A stretch of DNA of 64,000 bases from Gp13-AA77 sp035949375. GTDB taxonomy: Bacteria; Acidobacteriota; Terriglobia; UBA7540. Both the position numbers and the translations under genes were made by a program. Positions within the stretch are counted from its first letter, which is position 1; each line of letters starts with the position of its first letter. The stretch lies in assembly GCA_035949375.1 (NCBI GenBank), contig DASZIG010000057.1, positions 18,774 to 82,773 on the forward strand, in the 5' to 3' direction. Below, in pieces: positions 8,379 through 16,695 of the stretch. Below the pieces are notes generated by a model that searched no databases, was not told the DNA's origin, and saw only the letters and a program-made list of their open reading frames with translations.

Positions 8379-9869
8379 TCACGGCCGCTTGTGTGCCGTC
8401 ACGCGGATCCCGTGCCGCGGGCGCAGCGTGACGCTGGGAAGTAGCGCGATCGACTGGCCCGGCACCAGGCTCAGATGGAATCGCTGGGCAATGGTGGCAA
8501 GGATCAGCGCCGCCTCCATCTGCGCGAAGCCCGCTCCGATGCACACGCGCGGTCCGCCTCCGAAGGGAAAATAGGCGAAACGGGGCAGAGCGCCGCGACG
8601 GATGGGATCGTCGCGCCAGCGCTCGGGGTCAAAGCGCTCCGGATCGGGGAAGAATCGGGGATCGCGATGGGTGATCCATTGCGAGATGAACACGTTGGTT
8701 CCGGCTCGCAGCCGGAATCCGCCCGCATCGAAGGCTTCGCGGGCCTCGCGGCCGATACCCCAGGCCGGCGGATAAAGCCGCATCGACTCCTTGAGCACCA
8801 TGTCGGTGTAGCGCAGTCGCGGCAGATCCTCAGGGGTCGGAGCGCGCCCCGCGAGCTCCCGGGCGAGTTCATCCGCGAGCCTGCGCTCGGCTTCCGGGTT
8901 CAGGCCGAGCAGGTACCAGGTCCATGAGAGTGCGAGCGCCGTGGTCTCATGGCCCGCGAGGAACAGCGTCATGGCTTCGTCGCGAACCTGACGGTCGTCC
9001 ATCGCTCCGCCCGACTCGTCCTGGGTCTGCAACAGGAGGCCGAGCAGATCGGTCTCCCGGTCGGCGGCAAAATCGGCGCCCGCATTCGCAGTCCGACTGG
9101 TCGAAGGCTTGCCGCCGCCTGCGGCGCGGCGCTCACGGATCATGCTGTACAGGGCCGCGTCGAGCCGGCGCACCGCCTGACCCATCTTCGATGTGCGCGG
9201 CAGCGCCAGCCAGCGCGGCAGCACCATCGCCATGCGGGCGTAGTCCGAGAAATTTTCCATCACAACCTGCAAGGCCTCGCCAATCGGGCCGACGTGCGAT
9301 GAGACGTCCGCCCCGAAAAGGCACTCGGCCACGATCTGCAGCGTGAGGCGCATCATCGCCTGGTGGACATCGAAGGTCTCGCCGTCCTGCCACTGGGAGA
9401 CGGCCCGGCCGGCGTCATCCACCATCACGCGGGCGTAGCGAAGGATATTCCCCCGATGAAATGCGGGCTGCACCAGGCGGCGCTGCCGGCGCCAGGTTGC
9501 TCCCTCGCTGGTCAGGAGCCCGTCTCCGAGCACGGCGGTCAGCGCCCGATAATCGCGCGACTTGACGAAGTTTGCCGAGTTCGTGATCAGGACGCGCTCA
9601 ATGTCGTCGGGATTCGACAACAGGCAGACCGGAATATGCATGAAGCGAAAGGAAACGACGTCGCCGTAGCGCCGCGCACAATCCGTCATAAAGCCCAGAA
9701 GGTCGCGACGGAGTTCCAGCATGCTGCCGAGAAGAAATCGTCCCTTGGGTCCGGGCGGGAGCCCAGGCATGAGCGCGGGCGGAGCTTTACGGGCTACGGC
9801 AGTTGCGGGCATATTCGGGCCGTCACGATGCGTGCTCGGGATCGTTGATTTCTGGAGCGAGGTCTTCAC
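8379..9869 (-). CDS. Cytochrome P450
   Basis: 496 residues from a GTG at 9869 that directly abuts the stop of the upstream gene; an ATG at 9812 would give a 477-residue protein and is equally possible. All P450 landmarks are present: the proline-rich hinge PGLPPGPKGRFLLG, C-helix WRRQRRLVQPAFH, I-helix AGHETTALA near residue 303, K-helix ExxR in ESMRLYPP, PERFDPERW, and the heme loop FPFGGGPRVCIGAGFA with the Cys ligand near 443. It resembles the CYP102/CYP4-like soluble bacterial group (WRRQRRLVQPAFH, KESMRLYPP). Substrate unknown; it needs ferredoxin and reductase partners that are not nearby. It appears co-transcribed with the P-loop gene at 9870-10646. Confidence 0.93.
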   Translation of the reverse strand: MKTSLQKSTIPSTHRDGPNMPATAVARKAPPALMPGLPPGPKGRFLLGSMLELRRDLLGFMTDCARRYGDVVSFRFMHIPVCLLSNPDDIERVLITNSANFVKSRDYRALTAVLGDGLLTSEGATWRRQRRLVQPAFHRGNILRYARVMVDDAGRAVSQWQDGETFDVHQAMMRLTLQIVAECLFGADVSSHVGPIGEALQVVMENFSDYARMAMVLPRWLALPRTSKMGQAVRRLDAALYSMIRERRAAGGGKPSTSRTANAGADFAADRETDLLGLLLQTQDESGGAMDDRQVRDEAMTLFLAGHETTALALSWTWYLLGLNPEAERRLADELARELAGRAPTPEDLPRLRYTDMVLKESMRLYPPAWGIGREAREAFDAGGFRLRAGTNVFISQWITHRDPRFFPDPERFDPERWRDDPIRRGALPRFAYFPFGGGPRVCIGAGFAQMEAALILATIAQRFHLSLVPGQSIALLPSVTLRPRHGIRVTAHKRP

Positions 9870-10646
9870 TTAACGCGGCAACGTCTCCTCCACGAGTGAA
9901 CGCCGCTTCGCGCGCGCAGGCGGAAAGCCGGCCGCCGCTCGCGCGTCCGGCGGACTCGCGAGCCGCTCGCGAACAAAGGCGGTCAGCGCCAGGCTCGAGT
10001 ACTCCGGCGGGCGCACGGGGAATGACGGCTTCGACCTGAAAAACTCGGCCTCGATGCCAGCCCCGAAATCGGGTCCGACCTTGACCCCCCACTCGGTCCC
10101 CAACCGGACCCCCAACTGGACGCCCGAAACGGCGCTGCTGCCATTGCGCGCCTCGTCCGTGGACGCGGTCCGATTTTCGACCGGGACGAGCGCGTGTGCC
10201 CGGCGAATCCAGCGTCCGGCGGACGCCTTGAAGTCGGCCCGGGACGGATCCAGCACCACCAGGTAAAGCAGAGGGTCGATAAATTCCATGATGCTGTTGC
10301 TCTCGATGATCACCGAGGGAGCGCAATCGAGCCTGCGCGTCAGAAGGGGCACGGCCGCGCCCAGTTGGCCTTCGCGCACACGCAGCCAGAGCGATTGCCG
10401 TGCGCCGGCTGCGAGGTATCGTGAGGTGTCGCTTCCGGTCGCCGGATCGCGCTCCTCGGTGACGGCGAAGGGATGCTCCCTGGGGGCGCATTCGCAGGCG
10501 TGTCCGTCATGCGAGCAGACGCCGTGGCCATACTGCGTGATCTTGACGGCGGTCCAACCGAGCGTAGCGAACTCGCGGATCAGGGCGGACATCACCGAGG
10601 TCTTGCCGATGTTGCGCGTGTGGCCGCCGACCACCACAACCTGCAT
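9870..10646 (-). CDS. MobB-like P-loop NTPase-fold protein
   Basis: The ATG at 10646 has a strong GGGGAGG Shine-Dalgarno, giving 258 residues that start MQVVVVGGHTRNIGKTSVMS. This is a modified Walker A (GGHTRNIGKTS) at the very N-terminus, like the MobB family of nucleotide-binding proteins. A Cys/His-rich segment follows (GVCSHDGHACECAPREH, about residues 43-59), which could bind metal. VIIESNSIMEF at the position of MobB's Walker-B-like strand supports the fold. Residues 180-210 contain an 8-residue tandem repeat (GVRLGTEW, GVKVGPDF, GAGIEAEF). The stop abuts the P450 start, so the two are co-transcribed. Actual function is unknown; a role in molybdenum cofactor is not supported by neighbours. 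Confidence 0.7.
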   Translation of the reverse strand: MQVVVVGGHTRNIGKTSVMSALIREFATLGWTAVKITQYGHGVCSHDGHACECAPREHPFAVTEERDPATGSDTSRYLAAGARQSLWLRVREGQLGAAVPLLTRRLDCAPSVIIESNSIMEFIDPLLYLVVLDPSRADFKASAGRWIRRAHALVPVENRTASTDEARNGSSAVSGVQLGVRLGTEWGVKVGPDFGAGIEAEFFRSKPSFPVRPPEYSSLALTAFVRERLASPPDARAAAGFPPARAKRRSLVEETLPR

Positions 10647-10860
10647 CGAGAGCCTCCCCTCGGCGTCCAGTATACCCCGGCTTGTTCCGGGCCGATTCTC
10701 GCGGGGCGCCTGGCAGCCAACACTGGACACCTGCAGCTGCCTTGCCGATCGACCGGGAATTGCAGTTCGCGGTCGGTCGGGTGTATCTTATCGCTCGTTG
10801 GAAAAATGAAAGCGCAAAACCCCGGGTTAAGGTCCGCCCGGCGAAAGGAGGATACCTGTC

Positions 10861-11661
10861 ATGTCGAGAAGAAGCGCGATTCCGGCAGCGGCCATATTGG
10901 TGGTTTCAGCAATGCTGCTCCTCAGTCTGACCGCGCTCGGGCAGCGCGCGCCTCGGTCCGGACAATCCGGCCTTACGATCCCGAGCTACTGCAATCCGTG
11001 CCTGGAATACGCCGGGGACTTCGACCCGAACAATGCCCAGGCAAACGGTCTCGCCAACAGTTGCACCCTCGATTACGATTGCAGCGATCCCTCGGAGTCG
11101 AACATCGTCTATGTTCCGTTCACGGTGCCGGTAGGGCAGCAATGGCAAGTCTCCGGCCTGTTCACGAACAACATCTCCACGGTGAGCGTCATCGACCCTC
11201 CGGAGGCGTACTGGTCCATCTCCATCCTCAAGAAGGCGGGTCAACCGAACGAGGTGCTCTATGAGGGGACGTCGCCGGCCTCATTTACCCTGACGGGAAT
11301 GGGCGCACCGCTCATCAACGTGTACAACGTGCTGGTCAAAAACATTAAGACCCCCACTGGCGGCCCGATCGTTCTGAAAGCGGGCAGGTACTGGTTGGCG
11401 GTTGTGCCGCAGTGCACGAATGCAAGCGATTCGGCTTGCTCCTCGGCCGAGTACTTTGCCGCCGATGTGGAAGACATGCCGCCTCCCAATCAGTTCGGCC
11501 CGCCGGAGCCGTGGGATGACTCCTTCTTTTATTCGGCCACCTTTGGCTTTGACTATGAGCCCACTTGGGGTCCGAGCGGACCCTGCTCCGGCGTCGGCTG
11601 TGATGCCTTCTCAGCCGGAGTGGTCGGCAAGGCCATGCCTGACGATGGCCCCGCCGAGTAA
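10861..11661 (+). CDS. Secreted protein of unknown function
   Basis: 266 residues from an ATG with a strong AAAGGAGG Shine-Dalgarno. A signal peptide is clear (MSRRSAIPAAAILVVSAMLL, cleavage after about residue 27). The mature part holds several Cys residues (YCNPCLEY, CTLDYDCSD, QCTNASDSACSS, PCSGVGCDAF) that could form disulfides outside the cytoplasm. Aromatic and Gly-rich beta-strand-like stretches (VYVPFTVPVGQQWQVSGLF; GRYWLAVVP) suggest a beta-sandwich. The pattern resembles extracellular proteins of Acidobacteriota with no assigned role. It stands alone, with a hairpin downstream at 11746-11780. Confidence 0.75.
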   Translation: MSRRSAIPAAAILVVSAMLLLSLTALGQRAPRSGQSGLTIPSYCNPCLEYAGDFDPNNAQANGLANSCTLDYDCSDPSESNIVYVPFTVPVGQQWQVSGLFTNNISTVSVIDPPEAYWSISILKKAGQPNEVLYEGTSPASFTLTGMGAPLINVYNVLVKNIKTPTGGPIVLKAGRYWLAVVPQCTNASDSACSSAEYFAADVEDMPPPNQFGPPEPWDDSFFYSATFGFDYEPTWGPSGPCSGVGCDAFSAGVVGKAMPDDGPAE

Positions 11662-11745
11662 CGCGCCCGGCCTGTCCTCGACATTCGCGCAGTTGCCGAT
11701 GTGAGCCCGGCTATGTTGCTCAACTGAGCGCGATGGGCGAGATGG

Positions 11746-11780
11746 AATGGTAGAGGCGGCCGAGCGCCGGCCTCTACCAT
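11746..11780. terminator. Perfect 11-bp stem hairpin between convergent genes
   Basis: ATGGTAGAGGC (11746-11756) and its exact complement (11770-11780) enclose a 12-base GC-rich loop. It lies between the rightward gene ending at 11661 and the leftward pseudogene at 11834-12118, so it may terminate both. There is no U-tract on the + strand. Confidence 0.45.
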
Positions 11781-11798
11781 AACTCGAAGGGCGCCTCA

Positions 11799-11848
11799 GT
11801 TAGAACGTGCCTTTTGTTAGAACGTGACTTTTGTTAGAACGTGACCTT
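11799..11848. repeat. 17-bp tandem repeat, three copies, over the stop of the TonB-receptor remnant
   Basis: Units start at 11799, 11816 and 11833, of type gttagaacgtgactttt. On the minus strand each unit contains the coding end of the pseudogene (KVTF-stop), so the last codons and the stop codon of the gene have been tandemly copied into the 3' flank. Confidence 0.8.
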
Positions 11849-12118
11849 CAGCCCCCATTCAACGCTGCGGGGCCCACCGAAGGCAAACACTCCCGAGCCA
11901 AACAAAGTTCGATTCGTGCGCAGACCCGGCGTGGTGGTGAGGTCGATCGACGCGCCCGGAACCACAGCGCGCGAAGAGTCGGTAATAGTCCCTTCGATGC
12001 TGCCCGTTGAAATGGTGGTCTGTGCAAATGCGGCCGGCACCAGTGAAAGAAGCAGCGCTGCGATGATCATTCCGGGTTCCGCGCCCAGGGGGCCGCGGAA
12101 ATACAGCCTCTCCCTCAT
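11834..12118 (-). pseudogene. Collapsed TonB-dependent-receptor-like protein (N- and C-termini only)
   Basis: A 94-codon open frame that joins the two ends of a much larger protein. Residues 15-33 are a signal peptide (MIIAALLLSLVPAAFAQ). Residues about 36-70 are the start of a carboxypeptidase-regulatory-like domain (GSIEGTITDSSRAVVPGASI, LTTTPGLRTNRT). The last 18 residues (FAFGGPRSVEWGLKVTF) have the form of the final beta-strand of an outer-membrane barrel ending in Phe. Intact relatives are usually 800-1,200 residues, so roughly 90% is missing by an in-frame internal deletion. Its terminal codons are also tandemly repeated in the 3' flank (11799-11848). Whether the remnant is expressed is unknown. 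Confidence 0.65.
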
Positions 12119-12296
12119 GAACTCCTCCCCCGGCTGACGCCGTTGGCTAAGCGGCCGTGGCCGAGCGGTGTGCCACAGTCTGCTTCCTCCGATTCGTGTG
12201 AGTGTAACGAGGTTTTAACCCTGGCGCAACGGATAGGCCGCCCCGGTGCTGGGCGTCGCTTGTCAATGTGGAATTCCTTTCGCGCAGCGCCATTGC

Positions 12297-12367
12297 CGCG
12301 AAGGCGGGAATCCACTTTAGAAGTCCATGGAAATACGATTGTCAAAGACTGGATTCCCGCCTTCGCG
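12297..12367. repeat. Palindromic intergenic repeat with perfect 18-bp arms
   Basis: cgcgaaggcgggaatcca at 12297-12314 is perfectly complementary to 12350-12367, with a 35-bp AT-richer loop. It resembles the widely dispersed tggattcccgccttcgcg-type repeats of many bacterial genomes. It lies in the 420-bp gap before the PLP-enzyme gene, where no other feature was seen. Confidence 0.7.
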
Positions 12368-12540
12368 AGAATGACGGTGTCCCGAGGTTCCGCAAATGAC
12401 GCCAGCATCGCCGCCCCTACACCCGAAGCAATACGCGGCGAATTTTCAAAAAGTTTGCCTTTGCCGGCAAAAATCCCCGTGGCCAATAGATTTTTCTTCT
12501 GCGTACCATCCGAAGCGTTACAGAATATAGGCGGAGCGCT

Positions 12541-13752
12541 ATGGATAAGCCGAAGCACCAAGGCGCGGCAGGACTCGGGACCCGGGCGGTTTGGTCCGGG
12601 GAACATGGTGAGCGTTGGGCCGGAGCGACGCAAGTCTCTGTCGCCCTCAGCGTGTCGTTCGGTTACGCGACGGTGGAAGAGTGGTTCGAAGTCGCGCTTG
12701 GCCACAGACCCGGCCATATTTATGGACGCAACACCAATCCCACTGTGGCGGCGTTTGAAGAGAAGCTCAAAGATCTGGAAGGCGCGGAGGCCGCGACCAG
12801 CTTCTCGAGCGGCATGGCTGCGATCAGCAACACTTTGTTTACTCTCCTCTCTCCCGGTGACCGGGTGGTTTCCATCCGCGACACCTACGGCGGCACAAAC
12901 AAGCTCTTCGTTGAGTTTCTGCCGCGCTTCCAGATCGGCGTCACGCTTTGCGACACCACGGACCACGAGGCCATCGAGGCTGCGATGGCGCGAGGCTGCA
13001 AGCTGCTGTATCTCGAGAGTCCGACCAACCCGACCGTGAAGATCGTCGACATCGCGCGGCTCTCCGCGGCGGCGCACCGTTATGGAGCGCTGGCCGTGGT
13101 CGATAACACGCTTGCCACCCCCATGAATCAGCGTCCGCTTGAACTCGGGGCCGATCTCGTGATCCACAGTGCCACCAAGTTCCTTGGCGGTCACGCGGAC
13201 GCCCTGGGCGGCGGCGTGTGCGGTCCGAGCGATCTGGTCAACCGCATCTACCACTTCCGGGAGATCAACGGCGCATGCCTGGAACCGATGTCCGCATACC
13301 TCCTGTTGCGGGGAATGAAGACCCTTCATCTGCGCGTGCGGCAACAGAACGAAAGCGCCATGCGGATTGCTCGATTTCTCGAGTCGCACTCGCGCGTCGC
13401 CAGGGTCTTCTACCCGGGACTCGCCGCGCACGAGAATCACGATATCGCCTGCCGCCAGATGACCGGCTTTGGGGGTGTGCTCAGTTTTGCGCTCCACGGA
13501 GGGTTCGAGGCGGTGAAGGAGTTCCTGCCGAGGCTGCGGTATGCGAATCTGGCCGCGAACTTGGGCGCGGTCGAAACCGTAGCCGGGCCGCCGGCGACCA
13601 CCAGCCACGTCGAATCCAAACCTGAAGAACGCGCGGCCAGCGGCATTCCTGAAGCCCTGATCCGTTACTCGGTCGGCATCGAGGACGCGGACGACTTGAT
13701 TGCCGACCTCGAGCAGGCCCTGGACAGTTGTGGCGAACCGGCGAGCCGATAG
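12541..13752 (+). CDS. Trans-sulfuration PLP enzyme (cystathionine gamma-synthase family)
   Basis: 403 residues of the Cys/Met metabolism PLP-dependent family, cytosolic. Landmarks: YGRNTNPTV (PLP phosphate contact), FSSGMAAI, YGGTNKLF, LYLESPTNPTVKIVD, VVDNTLATP with the PLP-binding Asp, and the Schiff-base lysine in SATKFLGGHADALGG. The C-terminal domain carries the substrate-binding TSHVE region and IRYSVGIEDADDLIADL, as in gamma-synthases and gamma-lyases. Members use O-acyl-homoserine or release thiols from Cys, homocysteine or Met derivatives, and sequence alone does not separate these activities. It appears monocistronic; a small hairpin (13741-13758) overlaps its stop codon. Confidence 0.9.
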   Translation: MDKPKHQGAAGLGTRAVWSGEHGERWAGATQVSVALSVSFGYATVEEWFEVALGHRPGHIYGRNTNPTVAAFEEKLKDLEGAEAATSFSSGMAAISNTLFTLLSPGDRVVSIRDTYGGTNKLFVEFLPRFQIGVTLCDTTDHEAIEAAMARGCKLLYLESPTNPTVKIVDIARLSAAAHRYGALAVVDNTLATPMNQRPLELGADLVIHSATKFLGGHADALGGGVCGPSDLVNRIYHFREINGACLEPMSAYLLLRGMKTLHLRVRQQNESAMRIARFLESHSRVARVFYPGLAAHENHDIACRQMTGFGGVLSFALHGGFEAVKEFLPRLRYANLAANLGAVETVAGPPATTSHVESKPEERAASGIPEALIRYSVGIEDADDLIADLEQALDSCGEPASR

Positions 13753-13758
13753 GCTCGC
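13741..13758 (+). terminator. Hairpin overlapping the stop codon of the PLP-enzyme gene
   Basis: GCGAGCC at 13741-13747 pairs with GGCTCGC at 13752-13758 over a four-base loop containing the TAG stop. There is no U-run, so intrinsic termination is uncertain. Confidence 0.3.
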
Positions 13759-13826
13759 TCGTGCGGGTCTGAGAAAACTGGGACTGTGTAGCCCCCGAGC
13801 TAGCCCCAGCGTTACCCCAAAAACAC

Positions 13827-13931
13827 GCAGAAAAAAAAGAATCTAAAATTTTGCAAAACGAAGCCACTAAGATCAATAGAATCAATAAATCGACCTGAAA
13901 AATGGGCCAAAACGAAGTCAAACGAAGCCAA
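13827..13931 (+). repeat. Copy 1 of a ~104-bp A-rich dispersed repeat
   Basis: Starts gcagaaaaaaaagaatctaa, contains the palindrome TTTTGCAAAA and three aaacgaag motifs, and ends at ...gaagccaa. It matches 34961-35064 in the same orientation and 63218-63320 in the opposite orientation. It is markedly AT-rich in GC-rich surroundings. The 393-bp gap 13753-14145 holds nothing else recognised. Confidence 0.9.
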
Positions 13932-14145
13932 TGGAGCCCGAACCAGGCCAAAGGCCAAATGTCACGCTAAGTCATTTAGATACAATTAGATAATCGCCAC
14001 AGTCCGTGGTCGAGCAAAATCGCAATCTTAGAAACGAAGCCACTGCCCCAGGGCTAGAGCCGTTTCGGGAATTACGCTTGACTTGGACGGGCGCGTGTGC
14101 AAAACTTCCCGCCATTCGCCGGGGGGACTGGTCCTGAGGATGGCA

Positions 14146-15510
14146 ATGCCTCACAGACTGGTTGTCGTCGAGGATCGCGATACCACACCCGCGCAGACCC
14201 TCGATCAGATGCTGCCGACCGGCGCCGGCTTCTCGCACTATCACATCGATTGGAGGCTGTCGTCAGCCGAAGGCGTCCGCGGCCTGGATGCGCAGCTCGT
14301 GATTGCGGTGGCGGCTGCGGAGCGAACGCGGGCTCTCGCGATGCTTCGCGGTCTTCAGGGCTGGTTTCCGTCCGCGCCGTTACTGGCCGTGTTGCCTGCG
14401 GACGCGGCTGACGAGGTGCTCGCGGCAGCTTCCCAGGCGGCCGACGACTTCATCTGTTCGCCCGTGCGCAAGGAGGAGTTTCAGCAGCGCGTGGCCCGCC
14501 TGATCGGCCGGGGATCGCAGGATTGTGCGGCGGTCGGCGCGCAACTCGAGAGCGAGCTCGGCTTCTCCCAACTGATCGGCAAAGACCCCGTGTTCTTGCA
14601 GGCGATACGCCAGATTCCGCTGCTCGCCTTGAGTGACGCCCCGGTGCTGCTGCTCGGGGAAACCGGCACGGGCAAGGATCTGTGCGCTCGCGCCCTGCAC
14701 CACCTCAGCGCGCGCCGGAGCTTCCCCTTCATCCCAGTCGATTGCGGCGCCCTTCCGGAGCACCTGGCCGAGAATGAGCTTTTCGGACACGCGCGCGGGG
14801 CCTTCACCGATGCGCACGCCGAGCAAAAGGGCCTGGCCGGCATGGCGGAGGGCGGAACCTTGTTTCTGGATGAGATCGACGCGCTCTCGCTCGCCGTTCA
14901 GGCCAAGCTGCTGAGGTTTCTCGAGGAGCGTACTTACAGGTCGCTCGGCGCGGACCGCTTCACCCAGGCGAACGTCCGGGTGCTGGCCGCCACCAATCGA
15001 AGTCTCGATGCGCTGGTTCGCGAAAGGCAGTTCCGCTCCGACCTTTACTTTCGCCTGAATGTGCTTGAGCTGCGTCTGCCGCCGTTGCGCGAGCGGCGCG
15101 ATGACATTCCATTGCTGGCGCGTCATTTTCTGGCTTCACTGCGGCGGGCTCCCGGGGCGCAAGCGCCATCATTGTCGCCGGCGGCTCTGCGCACACTCGA
15201 ACATTATTCCTGGCCCGGCAACGTTCGCGAACTTTTCAACGTTGTGCAGAGGGCTGCGGTCATGAGCCGCGGATCGCAGATCCTTCCGGCCCACACTTCA
15301 ATCGCCGAGGCGCCCGCCATGCCGCCGGCCGCCGCCGCGAGCTTCCGCGACGGCCGGGCTCAGGCAGTGGCGTCGTTCGAGAGGCGCTATATCGAGGAAT
15401 TGCTGCAGAAGCACCGGGGCAACATCACGCGCGCGGCCACGGAGGCCCGCAAGGACCGGCGCGCCTTCGGACGGCTCGTCAAGAAGTACGCTTTGAACCC
15501 CGTCAGGTAG
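14146..15510 (+). CDS. Sigma-54-dependent transcriptional activator with degenerate receiver domain
   Basis: About 454 residues from the ATG at 14146, which has GAGGA five bases before it; in-frame upstream starts at 14140 and 14083 are possible. Residues 1-125 have a receiver-like fold (RLVVVEDRD) but lack the phospho-acceptor Asp (QLVIAVAAAE where DLVLLD is expected) and the conserved Lys (FICSPV instead of KP). The AAA+ domain follows: Walker A GETGTGKD near residue 170, the sigma-54 contact loop GAFTDA near 217 (family consensus GAFTGA), Walker B GGTLFLDEID near 236, and R-finger RSDLYFRLNV. The C-terminus is a Fis-type helix-turn-helix (GNITRAATEARKDRRAFGRL). It heads the polysaccharide locus, as PrsR-type regulators do, and no histidine kinase is nearby. 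Confidence 0.88.
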   Translation: MPHRLVVVEDRDTTPAQTLDQMLPTGAGFSHYHIDWRLSSAEGVRGLDAQLVIAVAAAERTRALAMLRGLQGWFPSAPLLAVLPADAADEVLAAASQAADDFICSPVRKEEFQQRVARLIGRGSQDCAAVGAQLESELGFSQLIGKDPVFLQAIRQIPLLALSDAPVLLLGETGTGKDLCARALHHLSARRSFPFIPVDCGALPEHLAENELFGHARGAFTDAHAEQKGLAGMAEGGTLFLDEIDALSLAVQAKLLRFLEERTYRSLGADRFTQANVRVLAATNRSLDALVRERQFRSDLYFRLNVLELRLPPLRERRDDIPLLARHFLASLRRAPGAQAPSLSPAALRTLEHYSWPGNVRELFNVVQRAAVMSRGSQILPAHTSIAEAPAMPPAAAASFRDGRAQAVASFERRYIEELLQKHRGNITRAATEARKDRRAFGRLVKKYALNPVR

Positions 15511-15536
15511 TTTGCAACCGGGTAGTCTGCAACCGG
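15507..15536 (+). repeat. 15-bp tandem duplication over the activator's stop codon
   Basis: gtagtttgcaaccgg (15507-15521) is followed by gtagtctgcaaccgg (15522-15536). Each copy contains TAG, so the stop codon of the upstream gene is duplicated in frame. A weaker third similarity (ctttgaaccccgtca) precedes it inside the coding end. Confidence 0.7.
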
Positions 15537-15776
15537 GCGAAAAGCGACCCGCTCCCGGGACCTTCGCGTCCCGGCGAGCCGTAATGCTTCGGCGCACCGC
15601 GCGGCGCGGCTTGATCGTGATTCCTTCAGAACGGACGCGTGACTGTTTTGCCCCGCCGCGTCGTTCTCAAGTCTTACCCACCCGAATTGCAAAACGCCTC
15701 ATTGCACTCACTTACATTTCGTGCGGGATCCGGCATCCGCCGTGCTTGGCATTGTCCCGTGCAGGGGGCGCCGCGC

Positions 15777-16064
15777 ATGCCACGTCCTATGGTTGAGGAC
15801 ATTGCGAAAGACGTGCTGGAGTACTTCCTTCGCAATCCCCAGGCGGCCGATGACCTCGAAGGCGTGGCGCGTTGGCGGCTCATGAGCCAAACGATTTATC
15901 GCGACGTTGAGGAGACCAGCCAGGCTCTGGATTGGTTAGTCGAGAAGGGCCTGCTGACGCGGATCTCGCGGCCGGGTTCAGCCTTCTTTCGGCTGCAGGC
16001 GGACCAACGCGCCGGAGCCGAGGCCTTTGTGGCCGAGGCCGACGATAAGCCGAAGCCAGAGTAG
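15777..16064 (+). CDS. Small winged-helix-like protein at the head of the polysaccharide locus
   Basis: 95 residues from the ATG at 15777, preceded by a G-rich GGGGG; a longer frame to 15639 has an N-terminus of doubtful coding character. The sequence PRPMVEDIAKDVLEYFLRNP, ADDLEGVARWRL and QALDWLVEKGLLTRISRPG fits a small winged-helix DNA-binding fold that discriminates helices 2-3 and ends in a turn (LLTRISRPGSAFFRL). A short acidic tail follows. It sits between the sigma-54 activator and the NusG-like antiterminator, so a role in controlling polysaccharide genes is plausible but inferred from position only. Confidence 0.65.
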   Translation: MPRPMVEDIAKDVLEYFLRNPQAADDLEGVARWRLMSQTIYRDVEETSQALDWLVEKGLLTRISRPGSAFFRLQADQRAGAEAFVAEADDKPKPE

Positions 16065-16131
16065 TTTGCTCAATCCCAGGGCGTCTCGGCTTATTCAGCA
16101 CGGGCTGATGTAAGTCACAGGGCGAAGCTTT

Positions 16132-16695
16132 ATGCCGGCAGCACTTCGCAGCGAACAAGTCGAGCGGTATCCCGACCTTTGCTGGTACGCGCTGTACACG
16201 CGCCACCAGCACGAAAAGACCGTGGCGCAGATGCTCGCGGGCAAGGGATTCGAGGTGTTGCTGCCGCTCTACGCGGCCGCGCACCGCTGGCAGGACCGCG
16301 TCCAGCGGCTCTTGCTGCCGCTCTTTCCGGGATATGTCTTTCTTCGCGCCGGGCTCGATCGCCGCATTCACGCCCGCTCCACACCAGGCGTGATCCACTT
16401 CGTGCCCGCCGACCGCCCGATCCCGATTGCGCCGGCCGAGATCGATTCCTTGCGGCAACTCACCGCCGCGCGCGCGTCTGTTCAGCCTCATCCTTTCCTG
16501 AGAGCCGGAGACCGGGTGAGGGTCAGGAGCGGACCGCTCGAGGGCATGGAGGGAATCCTCGCTCACTGGAAGGGCGCTTACCGGCTGGTGCTCTCCGTCG
16601 AGCTCTTGCAGCAGTCGGCCTCCGTGGAGATCGACTCTTCCAACGTGGAGCGCGTGCGACGGCCGGACGGCGCGGTTCCCAGGCACGTGTGCTGA
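16132..16695 (+). CDS. NusG-like antitermination factor (RfaH/UpxY type)
   Basis: 187 residues. The NGN domain is clear: CWYALYTRHQHEKTVAQMLA, then FEVLLPLY, FPGYVFLRAGLDRR and STPGVIHFV. A C-terminal KOW motif follows (FLRAGDRVRVRSGPLEGMEG, about residues 123-142). Housekeeping NusG is normally beside secE, whereas this one begins a polysaccharide operon, the position of specialised paralogues such as RfaH, UpxY and LoaP that let RNA polymerase read through long surface-polymer operons. It overlaps the next gene by seven bases. No recognisable ops/JUMPstart element was seen upstream. Confidence 0.88.
   Translation: MPAALRSEQVERYPDLCWYALYTRHQHEKTVAQMLAGKGFEVLLPLYAAAHRWQDRVQRLLLPLFPGYVFLRAGLDRRIHARSTPGVIHFVPADRPIPIAPAEIDSLRQLTAARASVQPHPFLRAGDRVRVRSGPLEGMEGILAHWKGAYRLVLSVELLQQSASVEIDSSNVERVRRPDGAVPRHVC

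Noticed and set aside
10054..10266. Small rightward frame in the P-loop gene
   Set aside because: Shadow of the leftward gene's 8-residue repeat region.
12115..13608. A 497-codon open frame antisense to the trans-sulfuration enzyme
   Set aside because: The sense frame has all PLP-enzyme motifs. The antisense translation is Arg/His/Gln-rich without family features.
15747..15763. Sigma-54-like promoter (TGGCATT...GTGCA) before the winged-helix-like gene
   Set aside because: The GG and GC elements are one base too far apart and the start codon would leave almost no leader.
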